Source: Mitosporidium daphniae (taxonomy: Eukaryota > Microsporidia). From it: 64,000 bases of DNA. The stretch is from NCBI RefSeq assembly GCF_000760515.2, contig NW_013546289.1:1-64000 (forward strand), written 5' to 3'. Shown here in pieces: positions 21,644 to 31,191 of the stretch (positions within the stretch are counted from its first letter, which is position 1; every line of letters starts with the position of its first letter). The translations under genes were made by a program, and so were the position numbers. The notes beneath the pieces were generated by a model. It searched no databases, was not told the origin of the DNA, and worked only from the letters and a program-made list of their open reading frames with translations.

Positions 21644-22315
21644 ATGTTTTCAATGTTTTGTGTAAATCGCGATTTGCACCAATTATCTTGTGATTTAGTA
21701 TATGTACATGATGCATCTATCATGTCGAATTTTTACACCACTGATATGCAAGTGCCTTCTCCCCTCATCAAGGCTACATTAATATGTGTGCTTTTTCTTT
21801 TTGTTGGAAGCATTATTATGTATTTTGGCATTTTCAGGGACTCATCCATATCAACGGAATCAGGTGTTTTAGAAAACTCGCCTCAAAAAACCTCTTCGAT
21901 ATCTCCAGCACCCATACTTGTGCCAAACTTAAAAGGATTAACAGCGGAATCTGCAGAGCTCGCGCGAGATAATTTGACAGGAACAACTATCCCGATACTT
22001 ACTCCAGCATTTGACTTCTTGACCTCAAAAGTTGGGAAATACTGGTGTGAGATCGCGATCGCCTCAGCATCTGTGATTTTTGGAGCCGCAGTTGTTGCCT
22101 TTTATCAAAGTTTTAAAACGATAGCCTCCCCTCGCAATTTTTTTTCATTTGTGACCCATTTTTGTTTTTGTTTCGACTCCAAATACGTGCTCCTTTATAT
22201 CATAGTTTTCTTGCCAGTATTAATTTTCGTTTTTAAATTTTCTCTTACACTTTTCTCTTGGATTGAAAAAAGTATTATTGATTTTTTCAATTACGTTTTT
22301 GGTCCAACTAAGTAG
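21644..22315 (+). CDS. Hypothetical membrane protein
   Basis: A 223-codon frame from ATG 21644. A later ATG at 21722 (197 residues) gives a cleaner start, because the first 26 residues look non-coding. Not recognised. It has an N-terminal helix (LICVLFLFVGSIIMYF), a polar Ser/Thr/Pro middle, a helix around IAIASASVIFGAAVVAF, and a very hydrophobic C-terminus (LLYIIVFLPVLIFVFKF). It sits alone in the AT-rich block, with AT-rich codons. It resembles the 13.2-kb membrane ORF in size and style but shows no evident sequence match to it. Confidence 0.45.
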   Translation: MFSMFCVNRDLHQLSCDLVYVHDASIMSNFYTTDMQVPSPLIKATLICVLFLFVGSIIMYFGIFRDSSISTESGVLENSPQKTSSISPAPILVPNLKGLTAESAELARDNLTGTTIPILTPAFDFLTSKVGKYWCEIAIASASVIFGAAVVAFYQSFKTIASPRNFFSFVTHFCFCFDSKYVLLYIIVFLPVLIFVFKFSLTLFSWIEKSIIDFFNYVFGPTK

Positions 22316-23897
22316 GATAAAACCTTACCATCCATGACATCCTTGTTTTGAAAAGTAAAGCAGTTGAATTAAATTTGAATTTTTTAGCAACCTGTGCCTA
22401 TTTTAATTAGGCCTTTTGGACTTCAAAAATACCAGCATCGGCAAGATTTAACCCTTCGATCGTTTTTGTAGTGCTGATTGTATCGTTGGAGCAGTTTATT
22501 GGGCAGATTTTGAAAATCCCTAGGCTGAAATGTGCTGTAGGGCCTCTAGAACTTGTATTCCCTTGAAAAACTTGGGCCAGGCCAAGGTGGTGACCCATAA
22601 TGCATTAGATCTTGCCATACTTGCCATACTTGCCATTATAGCTTTATTAATATTCAATCTGTTTTAACGCCTAAATAAATCCACCATAAATACTGCCGAA
22701 TGATCAATAAAACCAATAAATTCAACCGTTCTAAGCTCCTTGGCGAATAGTCCTATAAGGATATTCTCCTATTTTGGAGTGACCAATTTAAGCGTATGCT
22801 GTTCATAGCAGGCATGCATTACTGGAATAGGATAACCATGTTGGTGCACCATATATTCCATGAATTTATTTGGATGGTTGTTAAATTTGGCCTTCCCACT
22901 GAACGATATTGAAAAGCTCTGAAAAACTACCGCCTCATAAATGTTGGCCAAAATTCAAAATACCTTGCACATTTATTCTCTAAATTTTTTTTTAAATTCA
23001 TCGATGCATTAATGAAGGCCATCAGAGTGTGTGTGAAGCTTACAATATTTATGGACGTTAAATCGGGACACAAATGGATATTCAATCGCAAACTGTACCA
23101 AAAAATCAGACCGTTTGTCTAATATAACCCTTTCGTCCAATCTTTTTTTTGACTGCCAATTGCTTCCGAGTTGAGCACAAATGCAGACTTATTGCTATTT
23201 CCCGTCTTTTTGAGGTTATATTGACCTTTGCACATATTTTGCATCGATATTTAAGCCTAAGATTTACAGAAAACCGGCTAACCGATGTTCGTCGGAAACA
23301 TTTATTGATATAAAATCTTCTCAGCATGCTTTTGCGCTTGGTTTTTTATTTGCTCCAAGAAACGTTCTCGGCATGAATTACCTTCCTTCAAGCCTTGGAT
23401 CTATCTGCAGCCTTCAAGCCTTGTTGAGGATTCTAGAAAAAGGCTCTTACATGTTTACTTAACACATCTATAGCCACCACAGTAACTATTTATGAGCTAC
23501 CCGCAGACACTCATCACAAAACAGAGTGATGATCAAAAAAATTAATAAAAGGGACAAAATGATCGTTTGAAGCGGACAGGTATCAGCTGTCAGCTCTTTG
23601 AACCACATGAGGATATAATTTTTGGCCCCTTTATACGAAAGGTTCACAAGCCCCTACATCACTCAATGAAAAGATTAGAAATTGATTAAAAGTAGCTTTA
23701 ATTTGGGGTGGTAGTTGAAATCTATTTTTAAACTCATGCTCTTGCCAAATCAAGATTAGCGAATAAATAGATCGCACGTAATTCGTAACAAATATTTCCG
23801 TTTACATATCAGTAATGATCCCACGCTGCGGGTTGCAGCGACCAACCCTAGAATTGAGTTTGAAATTCACAGGCCTTACTATTAAGCCTTCGAAAGT
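22316..23897. other. AT-rich stretch with only weak short frames
   Basis: About 1.6 kb. Two minus-strand short frames (22407-22636 and 22769-22951) are listed or rejected elsewhere. A small repeat of TTGCCATAC (three copies, about 22612-22637) is present. AACCCTAG occurs at 23843-23850, about 50 bp before the next gene's ATG and probably in its promoter. Nothing else is recognised. Confidence 0.5.
22407..22636 (-). CDS. Possible small spliced ORF, weak
   Basis: An ATG at 22636 opens a frame starting with a triplicated MAS-type unit. A 26-nt GT-AG intron (GTTTTT...GTTCTAG) would join it to a frame ending at 22407 that contains HFSLGIFKICPINCSND. The spliced peptide is about 67 residues. The intron length fits this genome and the Cys pair is suggestive, but no family is recognised and there is no signal peptide. 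It could be a gene remnant. Confidence 0.22.
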
Positions 23898-24794
23898 ATG
23901 AAAGTTTCTGAAAATCCCGATATGACTATTAGCAGCTCTGAGTATTCTTGGAATGCAGCTATCGAGGCGTTCGAATCAGAATGCGAACCAGACTTTTTAA
24001 ATGATCCTGTATTTATCTGTGAGTACGATCAGGAATTTATTGAGTTTGTTGAAAATTCCGAAAAAGGACGTTCGTTTGTCGTGATCAATGATCTAGCTAT
24101 TATTACGCACAACACCACCAAGGTGCATACATTTATACAGAAAGTGCTTGGCACGGAAATTTGTGGCGCTGCAACAAAAAACGCCAATCTTTCACCCATG
24201 GCTTTTCAATGCGATTATATCCTCTGCTGCAATGCCTATACTTGCGGATCCATTCAGCAAAAGTATTATGATGGCGGAGTCTATATCAAATATGATTGGA
24301 ATTTGAGCACAAAAAAGAATCCCGAAGTTGTATTTGAGGTGGCTTTTACACATGAGCCATTCGATGTGCTTTTCTATGAATGTTGCCACTTTCTGACTAG
24401 ATACGTCTCAGATACTATCTACTCTATTGGGATCTATATTCGCCCGTCTACTACTACTTTTGAAATGAGATTCTTCGTTCTTCAAAGAATTTGTCCTTAT
24501 AATGCGAGCGATGCTCTCTACATCGGTAATTTGTACATACGTCGCAAAAAGGATCCTAATCTGTGTTTATCTACTTGGATAAAAATCCCGAATCGTCTGA
24601 CGAGGCCATTTTGTGCCAAATTCTTTAACACAAATCTTTGCTACTCGCGACTTTTAACTCATGCCGATATCCTCAACGGAGCGTTCATTATATTTCGCTT
24701 AGATGACCTCGTATTAGATCAAAAAATAGAATTTTCGAATGAGATGCTTCTGGCATTGTATGGACTATGGGACGAATGGAGAGGAAACCAATAA
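23898..24794 (+). CDS. Hypothetical protein with possible PD-(D/E)XK nuclease-like core
   Basis: A 298-residue intronless frame. An acidic N-terminus of about 60 residues is followed by a central part: YYDGGVYIKYDW around residues 123-134, then NPEVVFEVAFTHEPFDVLF at 141-159. An Asp (about 125) followed 20 or so residues later by hydrophobic-E-V-A, then an aromatic-rich helix, resembles the fold signature of Uma2-like or restriction-endonuclease-like PD-(D/E)XK proteins that are expanded in some early-diverging fungi. This is inference from a pattern; the catalytic Lys is replaced by Ala, if the alignment is right. It stands alone in an AT-rich block with no housekeeping neighbour, and an AACCCTAG element lies about 50 bp upstream. 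Alternative: an unrelated lineage-specific protein. Confidence 0.55.
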   Translation: MKVSENPDMTISSSEYSWNAAIEAFESECEPDFLNDPVFICEYDQEFIEFVENSEKGRSFVVINDLAIITHNTTKVHTFIQKVLGTEICGAATKNANLSPMAFQCDYILCCNAYTCGSIQQKYYDGGVYIKYDWNLSTKKNPEVVFEVAFTHEPFDVLFYECCHFLTRYVSDTIYSIGIYIRPSTTTFEMRFFVLQRICPYNASDALYIGNLYIRRKKDPNLCLSTWIKIPNRLTRPFCAKFFNTNLCYSRLLTHADILNGAFIIFRLDDLVLDQKIEFSNEMLLALYGLWDEWRGNQ

Positions 24795-25731
24795 TTTACT
24801 AATAAATCTGGAATTTGTCATAAAAACATCGTTTAATATCATTTCAATGTGGGAGCTACAGACTCAAAAAACCCCGGTAATACGAATGCTTATTTACATA
24901 AACATACTTTAACCCGATTTGGGATCGGTTCAGTTGGACTCGTCGTAAGTTCTTCGACGATTGAGTGAATTATTCAAAAAGAAATATCATGATAAAATGA
25001 AAATATGACTCCAAGTGGAAAGTATGAAAATCATTTTTAACCTCAAAAAAGGATCCTTATCCAAAAGAGTATAAAAAGCAGTCGATTCGTTTTTTCAATT
25101 TTCACCAAGTAGAAATTATTCAAAAATCATCAAAATTAAACCCTGTAAAGGTAAAATCTACCCTATAAAATAAGCGTTTCAGTTTATGTTTTACAAGAAC
25201 CCAATAAACCATTTGGCTAAATAGCATTGACCGAAAGTATGCATTCGTTTTCAATAATATTAATGCGAATAAAAGAAACATCTATTTTTGATAACTGCAA
25301 TTCTATGAAAATTAAAAGGGTTACATGCCGAGGTCGGATAAATTTTACTTTTTCAGTACTAGATAGACTTTGCACAATTAATGATGCGGATTAGAAGGAG
25401 CAGGCAAAGAAATGTGTCGATTTTAAATACCATATATTCTCCATCCGAATATGCAAGAAAATGGAGTTTAACAGCCCTTAGCAAGATAATATTTCGTGGT
25501 TGTTCTCAAAATTCTTCAATTTTTCTTTTTAATACGATAATCATTAGCCCCTCTGAAAACAAAATCTGAGCTCTAAAGCGAATGATAAAATAATTTTTAT
25601 TAAAAATTTAGCTGGTGATTGCGCGATTTTCTGCGCTGATTGATGTATCTTTCTCTAAATTTGAATTAGCATTCGACGGGGCCTATATTTTATTAAAATA
25701 TAATTTAATTTTTAGTTGGAGAAACAGCAGC
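24795..25731. other. AT-rich spacer before the tRNA gene
   Basis: About 940 bp of low-complexity AT-rich sequence. One 62-codon frame (25381-25569) has no coding character. No repeat unit longer than about 10 bp is obvious by eye. Confidence 0.5.
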
Positions 25732-25804
25732 GCCCGGCTAGCTCAGTCGGTAGAGCGCGAGACTCTTAATCTCGCGGTCGTGGGTTCGAGCCCCACGTTG
25801 GGCG
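25732..25804 (+). tRNA. tRNA-Lys (anticodon CUU)
   Basis: A 73-base cloverleaf. The acceptor stem GCCCGGC pairs with GTTGGGC (two G-T pairs), followed by discriminator G. The D arm contains GCTCAGTCGGTAGAGC, and the T arm is GTGGG-TTCGAGC-CCCAC. The anticodon stem GCGAGA...TCTCGC encloses loop CTCTTAA, giving anticodon CTT. There is no intron and no encoded CCA. The internal A and B boxes (TAGCTCAGTCGG, GGTTCGAGCCC) are canonical for Pol III. RRP15 starts 43 bp downstream. Confidence 0.97.
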
Positions 25805-25847
25805 AAGTTTTTATTTTAAACCAGTGTGTAAATATTTTTATTTTTTG

Positions 25848-26197
25848 ATGGAAACGTTTACCTCCCTTGCTAGAGACATTTTGGGCCATCAGGCGCTGAA
25901 AAATGATAAAGTGCATATTTTAAAGAAAGCTGTAAAGTCCAAATATAAACAAAAATCTAAAGAAGAGAAAGCCAAATCCCTAAGGAAGCAAAAAAGGCTG
26001 TCAGCAGACCAAAAGAAAGCTCTTTTCAATCTTCCGCATAAATCAATTTCAGAATATGATTTAGAGGCAGAAAACCTTTTGAAAAAAAAAGCAACAATTG
26101 GAGGTATCATATGTATATCTAACTACTAGTTTTAAATCTATTTAATGCCATGAGTAGCCTCAAAAAAAGTGCATCAAGGGGCAAGATTGATGTATAG
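25848..26197 (+). CDS. RRP15: RRP15-like ribosomal RNA processing protein
   Basis: Two exons, about 107 residues, with a 26-nt intron (26104-26129). The intron lies just before VLNLFNAM; the joined end (EAENLLKKKATIGGVLNLFNAM is read across the splice) matches the RRP15 core (K-V-A-T-x-G-V-x-x-L-F-N-A-V). The N-terminal half is very Lys-rich and helical. RRP15 acts in the nucleolus on 27S pre-rRNA and the large subunit. The protein is shorter than yeast Rrp15 (about 250 residues), so this is a minimal version. The ATG at 25848 is chosen over an upstream in-frame GTG-type start, which overlaps the sequence behind the tRNA. Confidence 0.7.
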
Positions 26198-26245
26198 TAT
26201 GTCAAAATTCAAATAATAAACTTAAATTCATTTATTTAATCATCT

Positions 26246-27709
26246 ATGAAAGAGGTAATTATCTCCTTTGCCCCTGTAATATGCTCATTCCATCTCTGTG
26301 TTGGCGTAAATAACGTGTAGCTGGACTATTTGTTGGAGGAGGCATCCAGAAAGCAAAGTCTCAAGGAGGCTGAATTTTTTTATCGGAAATCCAAATTGGA
26401 TACTCTCAAGTCAGATCGCGATCAAAAATTGAGCCAACAACAGCAGCAGGCGCAACAGCCCAAGATGGAGCCGATAAACGTATCCATTTATATTTACATT
26501 TAAAGAAAACATTTGAAGAGATACCTTATCGCCGTGTGGAGGCGAACAGGGATAGCGTGACCGCACCCCCACCGCCATTTCTTAGTACCCCTTTCTTATA
26601 TGATGTTTTTTTAGAGTCAAAAAGTCGCCCTTCATTTATTAAGCCTACAAAAGAGTCCTATTATTCTGAAAAGGAGGTACTTTTCACCACATTGACGCAT
26701 TCAGGTAGCTGCCATTTCCGTTGTGCAGATGTGTGACGTCCCGACTTTTGGCCAAATTGGGAAGAAACCAAACCTTCAGATGACAATGGGGGACGGCAAC
26801 CTGCAGATGAAAACTGCCAAAGTGCTGCCTCATAAATCCGTTATCCTAAAAACGAAGCAGCCAAAGTCAAAAGACCTGATAGTTTTAAACCAGAAAAAAA
26901 GGGATTTGCGATCAATAGAGGAGATCCAATTAGAGCTCAGAAGGGGGCGGGAGATGCAATCAACATCAGGAGGCAGTGAAAAAAAGACTTTGGCAAATGT
27001 CAATGCTCCTACAGTATCGGCGGCTTTTCGGTCACAATCCCAAACGATTCCGATACCTGGCTCAACGGAACATGGAAAAAGGAATCAAAAATTGGCTACT
27101 TTGAAAAGGCTAGATTCTGTATTTATGAATGCCAATAGCAAAAATGTCAATGGCATCGCCGTAACAAACCATATAGAGAGCCCAGTGAAATCCACACAAA
27201 GGGACAATTCTGAGCGCTTGGAACGAAAAGATGACACGGTGGTACCAAAACGAAAAGATGACACGGTGGTACCAAAAAGAAAAGATTTCCTTGTTAATCC
27301 TTCTGGATACCCTGCGGTTAAGGTTGCACGCGCGGAGGATCCAGCTTTAAAGAAAAAGGCCCGGCATATTGGTCAATCGTCGGCCAAGCTTCGGATTGAA
27401 GACTCGGATTTTGATGATGTACTGAACGAAGATGCAGAAAAATTTTATGAAAAGAACTACTCATCGGTTATTGGAAAGCTTTTCAACTATGACAAGTTCA
27501 GGTGTATTCTTTCTACTGACAACATAGATTTTGCAACGAGGATCAAGGTGATCTTTCAGATATGGAGGTTGGATTTTCCGGGATTAGAAGAGAAGAAAAT
27601 AGAAGGTAAGCATGTGAGTGTCCCACATTGTAGCGCAAAAATCGCCATGTTCGAGGATCGAAGAGAGACCCTGCTGCTAAAAAAGCTACACTTGAAAAAT
27701 AAAAACTGA
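26246..27709 (+). CDS. SPT2: SPT2-family chromatin protein
   Basis: Four exons. MKE is encoded before a 66-nt intron (26255-26320), then a 26-nt intron, then either a 28-nt or a 52-nt intron from 26677 (both keep the frame and give about 440-447 residues). The N-terminus (LDYLLEEASRKQ) and the long basic, Ser-rich low-complexity middle fit SPT2. The C-terminal block reads DFDDVLNEDAEKFYEKNYSS followed by VIGKLFNYDKFR, the conserved SPT2 histone H3-H4-binding segment (family: Y-x-S-x-I-x-x-M-F-N-Y-D-R). SPT2 recycles H3-H4 during transcription. Residues RKDDTVVPK are duplicated in tandem (27-bp repeat). It ends 54 bp before the RAT1 ATG. Confidence 0.8.
27224..27277 (+). repeat. 27-bp in-frame duplication in SPT2
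   Basis: Identical units at 27224-27250 and 27251-27277, each coding for RKDDTVVPK. The following RKD begins a third, diverged copy. Confidence 0.9.
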
Positions 27710-27763
27710 AGGTGTATTGAGCCCGGAGTTTTTAATTTAATTTTTTCATTCCCATTGCCGCTG

Positions 27764-30700
27764 ATGGGAGTCCCCGCCCTCTTCAAGTGGCTCAACAACA
27801 AGTATCCAAGAATCATTTCCTCTGTAATCGAAGACGATGCTATTGATGAGAACGGGTCTTCAGCAGATGGTGGCAAATTGCCCGATCTTTTGCATCCAAA
27901 TCCAAATGGCTTCGAGGTTGACAACCTCTATTTGGACATGAATGGCATTATCCATCCATGCTGCCATCCTGAGGATGAAGACGCCCCTGCAGACGAAGAG
28001 GCCATGTTTAACGCGATATTTGCATATATTGAGCGCCTATTTGCCATGGCTCGACCGCGCCACTTGCTTTATATGGCCGTCGATGGAGTGGCACCTCGTG
28101 CCAAAATGAACCAGCAACGGTCACGCCGCTTCAGAGCTGCTCAGGAAGCCCAAGAACAATTGGAGGCTAGCAAAATATTCCGAAACGCGCTTCGTAGCAA
28201 CGGAGCCGAAGTAATCCCAGAGCCAGATGCCGATAAGGGTGATGGGCTACCTACACCGGGAAGCTTCGACTCCAACTGCATCACGCCTGGAACAGCTTTT
28301 ATGGCAAACCTTAGCACGGCTCTTCGCCGCTTTATCACAGAGAAAATCTCTACGCAAAGCAGCTGGTCTTGTATCCAGATTATCCTCTCAGACGCCTCCG
28401 TGCCTGGTGAGGGCGAACACAAGATCATGGATTTCATTCGCCAACAGCAGGCAGCACCGGGGTATCCTCCAAGTATGACTCATGCCATGTATGGCCTTGA
28501 TGCTGATCTCATCATGCTAGCCCTTGCTACGCACGAGCCCAACTTTTTTGTGTTGCGCGAAGATGTCTTTGGCGAGCAGTCAGACAAGCGTCGCAACAAC
28601 AATTGCTACAGATGCGGGGCCGCGGGACATCATGCATCTGGATGTACCTCTGCAGAGATTTCACTCAAACGGATGCGCACAACTTCTCCCCATCAGCGAA
28701 AACCATTTATATGGTTGAGCGTTGCCATTTTACGCGAGTACTTGCATTACGAGTTCACGTGGAAACGATCTCCCAGAGTTGGGGATTTCAATTTTGAAGC
28801 TCTTATAGATGACTGGATCTTTCTGATTTTCTTTGTCGGCAATGACTTTCTACCACATTTGCCTTCTCTCTCAATCCACGAAGGAGCCATCGATCTTCTA
28901 CTTGATCTCTATAAACAGACCATTCTTCCGGCATCGATGTCCAGCTCTCTGCAAAAACCAGTACCAACTTCCAGTCGTGGCCTTTTAGAGGATGACTCAA
29001 GCATTATGCTGACACATCGTGGGGAAGTCAATGTTGCCAGAGTAATTGAACTGCTAGCCCATCTTGGAAAATTAGAAGATAAGATTTTTGCTCTTAGAAA
29101 GGCACGTTATGAAAGGTTTGAGTCTCCCAAAAAGACGGATAGCTCGCTCCACAATGCCACTAGCACTGGAGGATCGGTAACAGACAAAAATCTCGCTACC
29201 CCAGAAGTGGGGCTAACTTCCCCAAATCCGGTTGTCACTCGTCGGTCCAGAATTGCTGGTTCCGTCTCTTTAGAGCCTACGGCACTCAAAGCGCAATTCT
29301 TTGATCCAAACAAACCTGTTGCAGCTCCTCAAAAGAGAAAGAATTTCGACGATAATAACATGTCCAATCCTGAGCCCACTCTAGAAGACAAATCCAAGAT
29401 CCCAAATTCCGAACATGCAGCAATAGATGTCGGTCCTCTTCAACACCCCACATGTGAACCGTTAAACCCGGATGCCGCGCAGAAAGCCCCAGATGAGATT
29501 CACCTTTGGGAGGCAGGCGCCAAAGAAAAATATTACTTTGACAAACTCGGGTTTGCTCCAGAAGACACAGAGTCTAGAGCTGCCATGGTACGCGCCTATG
29601 TTGAGGGTCTGGCCTGGGTAATGGCATACTATTATAAGGGGTGTGTTTCATGGACCTGGTTCTACCCTTTCCACTATGCTCCTTTTGCCTCGGACTTTCA
29701 TCTGTTGGCGCGAGACAACGCTTCTATCTCTTTTGCGAAAGGTTCTCCATTTCGCCCTTTTGAGCAGCTACTTGGTGTGCTTCCAGAGGCCAGCTCATCA
29801 CTGCTGCCCTTATCTTTTGCCAAGTTGATGAGAAATGTTGATTCACCGATAATTGACTTTTACCCGACGACGTTCAAAATTGACTTGAATGGGAAAAAGC
29901 ACAGCTGGAAAGGTGTAGCTTTGCTCCCATTTATCGACCAAAGCAGGCTTCTCACCGCAGCATGTTCCATTTCGGAAAATATGCTTTCTGAAGAAGAACA
30001 AAAGCGCAACCGTTTCGGCACCGATCTCTACTTTGTAGGTGGGAAGAGCCAGACTCATGAATATATCCGCCAAAACTTTGAATCGGCCATGTCACTTTCG
30101 TTGATGTTGAATCCTCAAGGCGTTGAGGGCAAGATATCGACGACTGGCGTTGAGGGCAAGATATCGACGACTGGCGTTGAGGGCAAGATATCGACGACTG
30201 GCGTTGTGCACGACGACAAGGCCTCAGTAGCCCTAGTCCCTCATGAATTCATCTTCGAAAACCCATATCCAGAGCGGCCCCTCTCATTTGCCCCTGCACT
30301 TCTTCCTGGGGCAGCTATTCCTCCACGCACGATATCGATTGATGATTTCCGTCGAGCCAAGTTTTCGCGGCAAACTCTTCGATCCACATATCCAGCCTCG
30401 CTATTGCACCATCACCACCACCATTCGATGCATCGAGAGTATGACGAAAAATTGGAAGCAAACAATGCCGCCGCTGTCTCGAATATCAAAGGCTTCAATG
30501 CAGAAAGCTGGCAGCAGACACACGGCCTGCCCCAAGTTCATCCCCAGTCTCAAGCATATCCACAGTACCAGTACGATCCGCAACGGCCCTCCTATCAACA
30601 GCATGCCTATCATCAGCAGGCCTATCATCAGCAATATGGCAGTCATAATTCCGGGCCTAGAGATGCCCGTTTTCAAAACCGCTCGCATCATCGCGATCAG

Positions 30701-31057
30701 CCACCTTCACAGGCCTATCATAGCCGAGATTCACCGCAGCAGTATGCCAATGCCAATAGCGGGGCCTACCCGTCATATGGGGCCCATCATTCCCAGTCAA
30801 TACCAGCTCAACGGCCTTGTGAGTATCCCATGTTTCCTCCTCAAAATCGGTATGCTCCAGCAGATCAAGATTCCCATCTATATGGTGAACGCTATTCCTA
30901 TCCGCAATATCCATCGCCCCATGGCCAAATCAATCCATATGTGCAGTACCTTAGTAACATGGCGAGTGGTCCCGCAGCGCCAGCAACTCATATCCCCTAT
31001 CCAGATTATGGAGCTACCCGGCAGAACCATGGCCATGGCAAGGAGAGGAAAATGTAA
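27764..31057 (+). CDS. RAT1: 5'-3' exoribonuclease RAT1/XRN2
   Basis: One intronless frame of 1097 residues. The catalytic half has MGVPALFKWLNNKYPRI, YLDMNGIIHPCCHP, AVDGVAPRAKMNQQRSRRFR, SDASVPGEGEHKIMDFIRQQ and GLDADLIMLALATHEPNF, all XRN signatures including the acidic metal ligands. A CCHC zinc knuckle (CYRCGAAGHHASGC) near residue 285 identifies the nuclear RAT1/XRN2 branch rather than XRN1. The second half of the core (FFVGNDFLPHLP) is also intact. An insertion before the C-terminal region carries three copies of a 9-residue unit. The last 200 residues are Tyr/Gln/His/Pro-rich and disordered. It degrades 5'-monophosphate RNA in the nucleus for transcription termination and rRNA processing. 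A TTG nine bases upstream is in frame; ATG at 27764 precedes the invariant GVP. Confidence 0.97.
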   Translation: MGVPALFKWLNNKYPRIISSVIEDDAIDENGSSADGGKLPDLLHPNPNGFEVDNLYLDMNGIIHPCCHPEDEDAPADEEAMFNAIFAYIERLFAMARPRHLLYMAVDGVAPRAKMNQQRSRRFRAAQEAQEQLEASKIFRNALRSNGAEVIPEPDADKGDGLPTPGSFDSNCITPGTAFMANLSTALRRFITEKISTQSSWSCIQIILSDASVPGEGEHKIMDFIRQQQAAPGYPPSMTHAMYGLDADLIMLALATHEPNFFVLREDVFGEQSDKRRNNNCYRCGAAGHHASGCTSAEISLKRMRTTSPHQRKPFIWLSVAILREYLHYEFTWKRSPRVGDFNFEALIDDWIFLIFFVGNDFLPHLPSLSIHEGAIDLLLDLYKQTILPASMSSSLQKPVPTSSRGLLEDDSSIMLTHRGEVNVARVIELLAHLGKLEDKIFALRKARYERFESPKKTDSSLHNATSTGGSVTDKNLATPEVGLTSPNPVVTRRSRIAGSVSLEPTALKAQFFDPNKPVAAPQKRKNFDDNNMSNPEPTLEDKSKIPNSEHAAIDVGPLQHPTCEPLNPDAAQKAPDEIHLWEAGAKEKYYFDKLGFAPEDTESRAAMVRAYVEGLAWVMAYYYKGCVSWTWFYPFHYAPFASDFHLLARDNASISFAKGSPFRPFEQLLGVLPEASSSLLPLSFAKLMRNVDSPIIDFYPTTFKIDLNGKKHSWKGVALLPFIDQSRLLTAACSISENMLSEEEQKRNRFGTDLYFVGGKSQTHEYIRQNFESAMSLSLMLNPQGVEGKISTTGVEGKISTTGVEGKISTTGVVHDDKASVALVPHEFIFENPYPERPLSFAPALLPGAAIPPRTISIDDFRRAKFSRQTLRSTYPASLLHHHHHHSMHREYDEKLEANNAAAVSNIKGFNAESWQQTHGLPQVHPQSQAYPQYQYDPQRPSYQQHAYHQQAYHQQYGSHNSGPRDARFQNRSHHRDQPPSQAYHSRDSPQQYANANSGAYPSYGAHHSQSIPAQRPCEYPMFPPQNRYAPADQDSHLYGERYSYPQYPSPHGQINPYVQYLSNMASGPAAPATHIPYPDYGATRQNHGHGKERKM
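30119..30199 (+). repeat. 27-bp tandem repeat x3 within RAT1
   Basis: Three identical units (30119-30145, 30146-30172, 30173-30199), each coding for GVEGKISTT, inserted in frame. Confidence 0.95.
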
Positions 31058-31191
31058 ATGGAAGTCAAAGGAGCCTCAGTGTTCACTAACTAACTAGTAA
31101 AGTGATCCCAGTAATTTCTATCTTGCAAAAGGAAATTATTTTTTTATGTTTAAGGTAGCTAGTTTTTATTCATGAATGATGGTATTTCGGG

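Noticed and set aside
22769-22951. 60-codon minus frame in the AT-rich region
   Set aside because: Starts at TTG, has no recognisable motif and no supported splice partner.
25615-25848. 77-codon frame running through the tRNA gene
   Set aside because: It is the translated tRNA-Lys with flanks; the peptide AQSVERETLNLAVVGSSPT is a typical tRNA artefact.
30243-31097. 284-codon frame inside the 3' part of RAT1
   Set aside because: Different frame on the same strand as an established gene; its His/Ile/Pro/Ser-rich composition mirrors the low-complexity RAT1 tail read out of frame.
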